DNA of 64,000 bases from Occultella aeris (lineage in GTDB: Bacteria > Actinomycetota > Actinomycetes > Actinomycetales > Beutenbergiaceae): contig NZ_CACRYJ010000014.1 of NCBI RefSeq assembly GCF_902703175.1, forward strand, positions 112,739 through 176,738, read 5' to 3'. The position numbers and the translations under genes were made by a program. How positions within the stretch are numbered: position 1 is the first letter of the stretch; each line of letters starts with the position of its first letter. Shown here piece by piece: positions 59,872 through 64,000 of this stretch. The notes below the pieces were generated by a model. The model made no database searches. It saw only the letters and a list, made by a program, of their open reading frames with translations, and had not been told where the DNA came from.

Positions 59872-60560
59872 CGATCCGGGTCCTGATCGCCGACGACCAC
59901 GCCGCGATCCGCGCCGGCCTGGGGCTGATGCTCGGCGGCGACCCCGACGTCGAGGTGGTGGGTGAGGCGGCGGACGGGGAGGTCGCCGTGCGCAACGCTC
60001 GGACGCTGCGCCCGGACGTGGTGCTGATGGACATCCGGATGCCACGGATGGACGGCATCGAGGCGACCCGGACGATCGTGGGTGAGGGTCTGGCGGACGT
60101 GCTCGTGCTGACCACGTTCGACCTGGACGAGTACGTGTTCGGGGCGCTGCGTGCGGGCGCGGCGGGCTTCCTGCTGAAGTCCACCAGCGCGGCCGCCCTG
60201 CTCGACGCGGTGCGGCGGGTGGCCGCCGGCGAGGGCGTCGTCGCGCCGGAGGTCACCCGGACCCTGCTCGACGCCTTCGCGACGTCGCGGCCCGGCGGGT
60301 CGGGGTCCCCGGAGCAGGGGCACACACCGGTCGGGGCCGACGGCGCCGCGGCGGAGACCGTCGAGCGCGCCGGGCTGACCGCACGTGAACTGGAGGTGCT
60401 CGCGGCCCTGGCGCGGGGGCTGTCCAACGGGCAGATCTCGGCCGGCCTGCACATCACCGAGGCGACCACGAAGACGCACGTCTCGCACCTGCTGGCGAAG
60501 CTCGGCTGTTCCTCACGGGTGCAGGCCGCGATCCTCGCGCGGGAGGCGGGCATCGCGTAG
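59868..60560 (+). CDS. NarL/FixJ-family response regulator
   Basis: A 230-residue regulator. The receiver domain has the acidic pair at 9-10, phospho-acceptor Asp 55 in VVLMDIRMP, the Thr switch in VLVLTTF and Lys in FLLKS near 104. A linker of about 35 residues leads to a LuxR-type helix-turn-helix ([20 protein letters not shown]). Partner of the kinase upstream. Targets are not evident from the window. Confidence 0.95.
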   Translation: MTIRVLIADDHAAIRAGLGLMLGGDPDVEVVGEAADGEVAVRNARTLRPDVVLMDIRMPRMDGIEATRTIVGEGLADVLVLTTFDLDEYVFGALRAGAAGFLLKSTSAAALLDAVRRVAAGEGVVAPEVTRTLLDAFATSRPGGSGSPEQGHTPVGADGAAAETVERAGLTARELEVLAALARGLSNGQISAGLHITEATTKTHVSHLLAKLGCSSRVQAAILAREAGIA

Positions 60561-60623
60561 GCCCCGGGCGGGATCACGAGGCGGACGACGGGCCGATGGA
60601 ACGGTGGGTTCGGACTTCGTGAG

Positions 60624-60756
60624 TTCAGTGCCCGGCATCTCGGTGCCGCCTGAGTTCAGAGCCGCCGCGTGCGCCTCGTGCGTCCAATGCCGCCTACGCG
60701 TGCAGTGCCTCGTGCGGTCGGTGCCGCCGGCGGTCAACGCCGCGTGCGTTCAACCG
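60624..60756. repeat. Cluster of degenerate TTCA(G/A)TGCCGCC-like motifs
   Basis: Motifs resembling TTCAGTGCC(GCC) begin at 60624, 60640, 60655, 60683, 60701, 60718, 60733 and 60749, mostly 15-18 bases apart, interspersed with CGTGCG words. They lie between the response-regulator gene and the DHDPS-family gene and run slightly into the latter's 3' end. The function is unknown. Confidence 0.5.
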
Positions 60757-61658
60757 ACGAGGCCGGCGGCCCTCGCCCAGTCGCCAAGCTCGACGCGAGC
60801 GTCGGCGTCGAGCTCTCGCAGGGGCCTCGGCAGGCTCGGCGTACCGATCAGGCCAAGCTCCTCGGCGAGCGCTGACGCCACCCGCATGCTGCCGTGCCGA
60901 CGCATCAGCTCCCACACCGTCTCCAGCGCCCCCGACAACGCCAGTGCGCCGTTGTGGTCCCCGGACTGCGCAGCTCTGGTGATCGCCATGGCCTGCTCCG
61001 GAAGAACCCCGCCGAGCACCGAGTACCACGCGTCACAGCCGGCCTTCAGACCGGTGGCGGCCACCGGGTCGCCGCTGATGCCGATGGTCACGTGCTCGGG
61101 CACCGCCGCACGCAGCCGCTGCACGTGATGCATGGCAGCGTCGCTCCCGTCAGGCACCCCAGGGATCTTGATCGACCGCACCCGTGGCAACAGCGACACG
61201 CGCGCATAGAGGTCGACGCTGAACGTGAACTGGGTGGTCCTCGGGTTGTCGTAGACGCAGAGCGGTACCGAGAGTTCGGCGGTGACGTCCTCGTAGAGAC
61301 CGAACACCTCGTCCTCGGTCAGCGGCTGGTAGGACACCGGCGCCAGCAGCACCGCGGACGCCCCCGCCGCCTGCGCGTCCGCGCTCAGGTCGAGCACCTC
61401 CCGTGTGGCCAGGGCACCGATCCCGATGACCACCGGGATCCCGGCCGCGGCATCGACGGCCAGCCGCGCGACCCGGGCCCGCTCGGCTCGCGTCAGGTAC
61501 GGGTACCCACCGGTCGAACCCAACGGGCAGACCATGTCGACGCCTGCCGCCACGAGCCGGCGCACCAAGCCCACGAACGCGTCCTCGTCGATCCCGGCCG
61601 GCCCGACCGGAGTGAGCGGAAATGCGCCGAGTCCACTGAAGAGGTTCACGAGGAACAC
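60750..61658 (-). CDS. Dihydrodipicolinate synthase-family protein 2
   Basis: A 302-residue class I aldolase-fold enzyme. GSTGGYPYLT near residue 48 is the carboxylate-binding loop, VYDNPRTTQ near 135 holds the Tyr, and SIKIPGVPD near 163 the Schiff-base Lys. It is distinct in sequence from the island copy. Genes around it give no pathway, so it may be a sugar-acid aldolase rather than DapA. GTG 61658 has GGGAG very close, and GTG 61649 is an alternative start. Confidence 0.87.
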   Translation of the reverse strand: MFLVNLFSGLGAFPLTPVGPAGIDEDAFVGLVRRLVAAGVDMVCPLGSTGGYPYLTRAERARVARLAVDAAAGIPVVIGIGALATREVLDLSADAQAAGASAVLLAPVSYQPLTEDEVFGLYEDVTAELSVPLCVYDNPRTTQFTFSVDLYARVSLLPRVRSIKIPGVPDGSDAAMHHVQRLRAAVPEHVTIGISGDPVAATGLKAGCDAWYSVLGGVLPEQAMAITRAAQSGDHNGALALSGALETVWELMRRHGSMRVASALAEELGLIGTPSLPRPLRELDADARVELGDWARAAGLVG

Positions 61659-61715
61659 TCTCCCGCATCGCCGTTGTGGCGACTCGCGCTGATGTCCGTG
61701 CGGCCGCCTTGGGCG

Positions 61716-62753
61716 TCAGCCAACCGACTCCCCGCGCTGGCCCAGCACCCGCTGCGCGAGCTCGCCGGGCGTCATGGCTCCCGGCTTCGTGCGCTGGGCA
61801 GCGGCATGACGCACCAGGGCCGCAAGGCCAGCGTTCACCGGCGCGGTCCGGCCGAGGCGGTGGGCGATCGCCACGATCTCACCGTTGAGGTAGTCGGTCT
61901 CGGCGGATCCGCTGCCACGATCGAGCGACTGCCAGGTCGAACCACCCATGCGTTCGGGCGCTCCTGCCACGGGGGCCGCCGTGAGCTGGTCGCGCGAGTG
62001 TCGTTCGGACTCGTCCGAGTTCATGGTGATGCCCGCGGCCTCGTAGATCGCGGCGGCCTCGGCACGGGCGGCCTCGGTGATGTCCTGGCCCAGGCTGCCG
62101 TCGCCGAGGAGCGCCTGGACGGCGTTGCCGAGATTGCCGACCAGCTTGCGGTACTTCCAAGGCATGACGTCGTCGGGTGTCGGAACCTGGATGCCGGCCC
62201 GGCCCCAGTCCTCGGCGAGCTGCCTCAAGAAGGCGGCGTCGTCGTCGTCCGCGAGGGCGGCCGGGTAGCGGGCTGCGTGGAGGATGGCGCGGACCGGGGC
62301 GCAGCGCACGATGATTTCGCCGGGCTGGGCGAGCACGGCGGGCATCCACACGCAGACGCCGTAGACGCGCGCGAACCACCGAAGCGCGATCTCCTCGCTC
62401 GCGACGCCGTTGAGGGCGGTGAGCAGAGGCAGCCGTTCTCCCGCCGTGCCGACCACATGGCCGCCATCGTGCACCGGCGCGTCCGCCCAGGTAGCGAGCG
62501 CTGCGGCCGCCTGGTGGGTCTTCGTGGCGAGCACGAGCACATCGTCGGTGCGGAGCTCGACCTCCTCGGGCGAGGCCGCGACGTCGGGTCGGCGGGTGAT
62601 GACGCCGTCGGGCATTCGCACGGTCAGCCCATGCTCGCGCATCACCGTCAGGTGGTCGCCGCGTGCCACCAAGAGCACCTCGGATCCTGAGTCATCCAGC
62701 AGCCCGCCGACGCCCGCCCCGATCGCGCCCGCTCCGATCACCACGTATCTCAT
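61716..62753 (-). CDS. Ketopantoate reductase-family (ApbA/PanE) oxidoreductase
   Basis: A 345-residue NADPH-dependent reductase. The N-terminal GAGAIGAGVGGLL motif is at residues 7-19, followed by TKTHQ near 80 and the helical C-domain with the catalytic-Lys block WKYRKLVGNLGNAV near 200. PanE itself acts in pantothenate synthesis, but many paralogues use other 2-oxoacids. The ATG at 62753 lacks a ribosome site and lies 6 bases after CAGGGT, so the mRNA may be leaderless. Confidence 0.88.
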   Translation of the reverse strand: MRYVVIGAGAIGAGVGGLLDDSGSEVLLVARGDHLTVMREHGLTVRMPDGVITRRPDVAASPEEVELRTDDVLVLATKTHQAAAALATWADAPVHDGGHVVGTAGERLPLLTALNGVASEEIALRWFARVYGVCVWMPAVLAQPGEIIVRCAPVRAILHAARYPAALADDDDAAFLRQLAEDWGRAGIQVPTPDDVMPWKYRKLVGNLGNAVQALLGDGSLGQDITEAARAEAAAIYEAAGITMNSDESERHSRDQLTAAPVAGAPERMGGSTWQSLDRGSGSAETDYLNGEIVAIAHRLGRTAPVNAGLAALVRHAAAQRTKPGAMTPGELAQRVLGQRGESVG

Positions 62754-62920
62754 GTGCCTACCCTGCCCGATCGGCGGCCTGCGCCGCAGTGTTCGACCGC
62801 TTCTCTGAGACCGGCGCCGCTGCGCACACGCGCCCTCGCGAGCGTCGACACCTGATGCCTGCGCCTGACAGCGGACGTTGACACCCGATCTGCCGACTCT
62901 CCTGGTGACGGTCACGCTCT

Positions 62921-62950
62921 GAGAAGTCACGGACCGAGAAGTCACGGTCC
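62921..62950. repeat. 15-bp tandem repeat, two copies
   Basis: GAGAAGTCACGGACC (62921-62935) is followed directly by GAGAAGTCACGGTCC (62936-62950), one mismatch. It lies in an intergenic region and has no assigned role. Confidence 0.7.
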
Positions 62951-63274
62951 TCTCTCGGGCTCCTCAGCCCGCTCGGGCGAGATCACGATGGTCTCGACAC
63001 CTGGGACCACCGCCACGGCGCACATTCTCGCGGCCGGACGGGCCGACACCACCGCTATAAGTGGGCGCTGCCGCACTCGCTGATCCGCCGCGTTCAACAC
63101 CAGCGCAGACCTCTCTTCGAGCTACCGGCTGCTCCGCCGTAAGCCCTCCCACCGTCATCCCGGCATGTCGTCCGTGCGCCTTGTGGATGGAGGGTCATCG
63201 GGGTGTCTCGGGGCCCGGTTTTGGGTTGCTCGGATGGGCTGATGTCCGTGTATCCACAACGGAAATCGGGGTTC

Positions 63275-63302
63275 TTGCGCTGTCGGTGGGACGTCCTAGA
63301 GT
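63275..63302 (+). promoter_or_regulatory. Promoter of the DUF222 gene
   Basis: TTGCGC (63275-63280) and TAGAGT (63297-63302) with a 16-base spacer give a leader of about 70 bases before the ATG at 63380. Confidence 0.5.
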
Positions 63303-63379
63303 GGAGCTCAAGCAGTCAAACGCACGTATGAAACGGTCAGCATTTCGGACCTGGAACTTCGATGGGGAGGTGAGCACAC

Positions 63380-64000
63380 ATGGACGACACCACAACCACC
63401 ACCACCAGCGGCCCCGGCAGCAGCGGCCCCGGCGGCGGCGGTCCGTCGGGGGTGGGGGTGGCGCTCGCCTCGCGGATGCATCTGTCTCTGGCGGATCTGA
63501 TGGCCGGGTCCTTGGATGACCAGCTCATCGCGATCGAGGCCCTCACCCAGGGCATCGCCACCGCTGATCCGGTCAGCGAGTCCGAGCGGTACGGGTCCCG
63601 GTTCCTGGGCCAGGCGGCGTTGCGGACCCATCTGATCACGCAGGCGTTGACCGGTGCCCAGCTGGACTGGATGGGCGCCGAGGCCGAGGCCGGGACCTGG
63701 GACACCAGTAAGGGGTTTCGTACCTATCCGCACTACGTGGCCAAGACCTACGGCATCAGCGGTGCCAACGCCCGCCGGATGGCCACCCTGGCCACCGGTC
63801 TACGCAACAGCCTGCCCGCGACCCGCACCTGGCTACGGACCGGGCAGATCGGCGTCGACCAGGCCCAGATCCTGCTCAAGGCCACCACCACCCAAGCCGC
63901 GGTCGACGGCCTCCAATACCCCGCCACCCCCACCACCGCCGACGGCACTGACAGCACGGCCGCCACCGACGCCACCGTCGGGACTGACAACGGCGGCCCG
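63380..64000 (+). CDS. DUF222 domain protein, N-terminal part (probable HNH endonuclease, truncated by window)
   Basis: 207 codons remain open to the right edge. After a Thr/Gly-rich start (about 25 residues) the sequence matches the DUF222 region common in actinobacteria, with helical stretches such as LADLMAGSLDDQLIAIEAL and YVAKTYGISGANARRMATLA. Such proteins usually end in an HNH nuclease domain, which here lies beyond the window. GGAGGTGA precedes the ATG. These genes occur in many copies per genome and their role is poorly understood. Confidence 0.88.
   Translation, partial: MDDTTTTTTSGPGSSGPGGGGPSGVGVALASRMHLSLADLMAGSLDDQLIAIEALTQGIATADPVSESERYGSRFLGQAALRTHLITQALTGAQLDWMGAEAEAGTWDTSKGFRTYPHYVAKTYGISGANARRMATLATGLRNSLPATRTWLRTGQIGVDQAQILLKATTTQAAVDGLQYPATPTTADGTDSTAATDATVGTDNGGP

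Larger units (their letters stand above)
62754..63379. other. 626-bp gap between divergent genes
   Basis: It contains the promoter of the ketopantoate-reductase-like gene, a 15-base tandem repeat (GAGAAGTCACGG core at 62921 and 62936), two inverted ATCCACAA words (63181-63188 region and 63252-63259) and the DUF222-gene promoter. No convincing gene was found. Confidence 0.55.

Noticed and set aside
63061..63519. 152-codon plus-strand frame before the DUF222 gene
   Set aside because: It overlaps the DUF222 start in another frame, ends in His/Arg-rich shadow sequence, and has no family resemblance.
63380..64000. DUF222 gene considered as a mobile element
   Set aside because: DUF222/HNH genes are common chromosomal multi-copy genes; no terminal repeats or transposase are visible.

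Overview
The window is a high-GC chromosomal segment from an actinobacterium. Codon usage is strongly GC3-biased, exported proteins carry twin-arginine leaders, one protein has a sortase signal, several mRNAs look leaderless, and a DUF222/HNH-type gene is at the right edge. The style fits a Micrococcales soil or plant-associated organism such as the Ruania/Beutenbergia/Georgenia group; that placement is inference. No rRNA, tRNA, CRISPR array, transposase or phage module was seen.

Region 1 (1-14.5 kb) is general metabolism and stress genes: an SDR, an enolase-superfamily enzyme, a divergent SRPBCC/HxlR pair, msrA-msrB, an MDR oxidoreductase, a GH42 beta-galactosidase, a CDF metal transporter, a divergent TetR/VOC pair and a 1017-residue LPxTG surface beta-helix protein. 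A LacI regulator and a glucosamine-6-phosphate-deaminase-like gene follow.

Region 2 (15.9-43.9 kb) is the most interesting part. It looks like a carbohydrate (probably uronate-containing) utilisation island. Four exported proteins (two DUF4838, two pectate-lyase-like beta-helix) and the substrate-binding protein all have RR-type leaders. An oligopeptide/oligosaccharide-type ABC transporter is encoded as permease, permease, fused double ATPase, binding protein. Intracellular enzymes are two enolase-superfamily dehydratases, a DHDPS-family aldolase/dehydratase, a beta-hydroxyacid dehydrogenase, two Gfo/Idh proteins, an epimerase, an SDR, an amidohydrolase, an M81 metallopeptidase and an SGNH esterase. 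A GntR/FCD regulator sits in the middle. I find six copies of a GACCTAGGTC-like dyad, each upstream of an island transcription unit, so the island looks like one GntR regulon.

Region 3 (43.9-47.3 kb) is a RidA gene divergent from aminotransferase, creatininase-family and second GntR genes. Region 4 (47.3-52 kb) has four Gfo/Idh dehydrogenases and an SGNH hydrolase around a divergent promoter. That promoter carries an operator almost identical to the one beside the LacI gene 35 kb away.

Region 5 (52-64 kb) has an overlapping ALDH7/HglS-type pair for lysine (2-aminoadipate) catabolism, a GAP-family membrane protein, a POT peptide transporter, a NarL-type two-component system, a second DHDPS-family gene, a ketopantoate-reductase-family gene and the truncated DUF222 gene.
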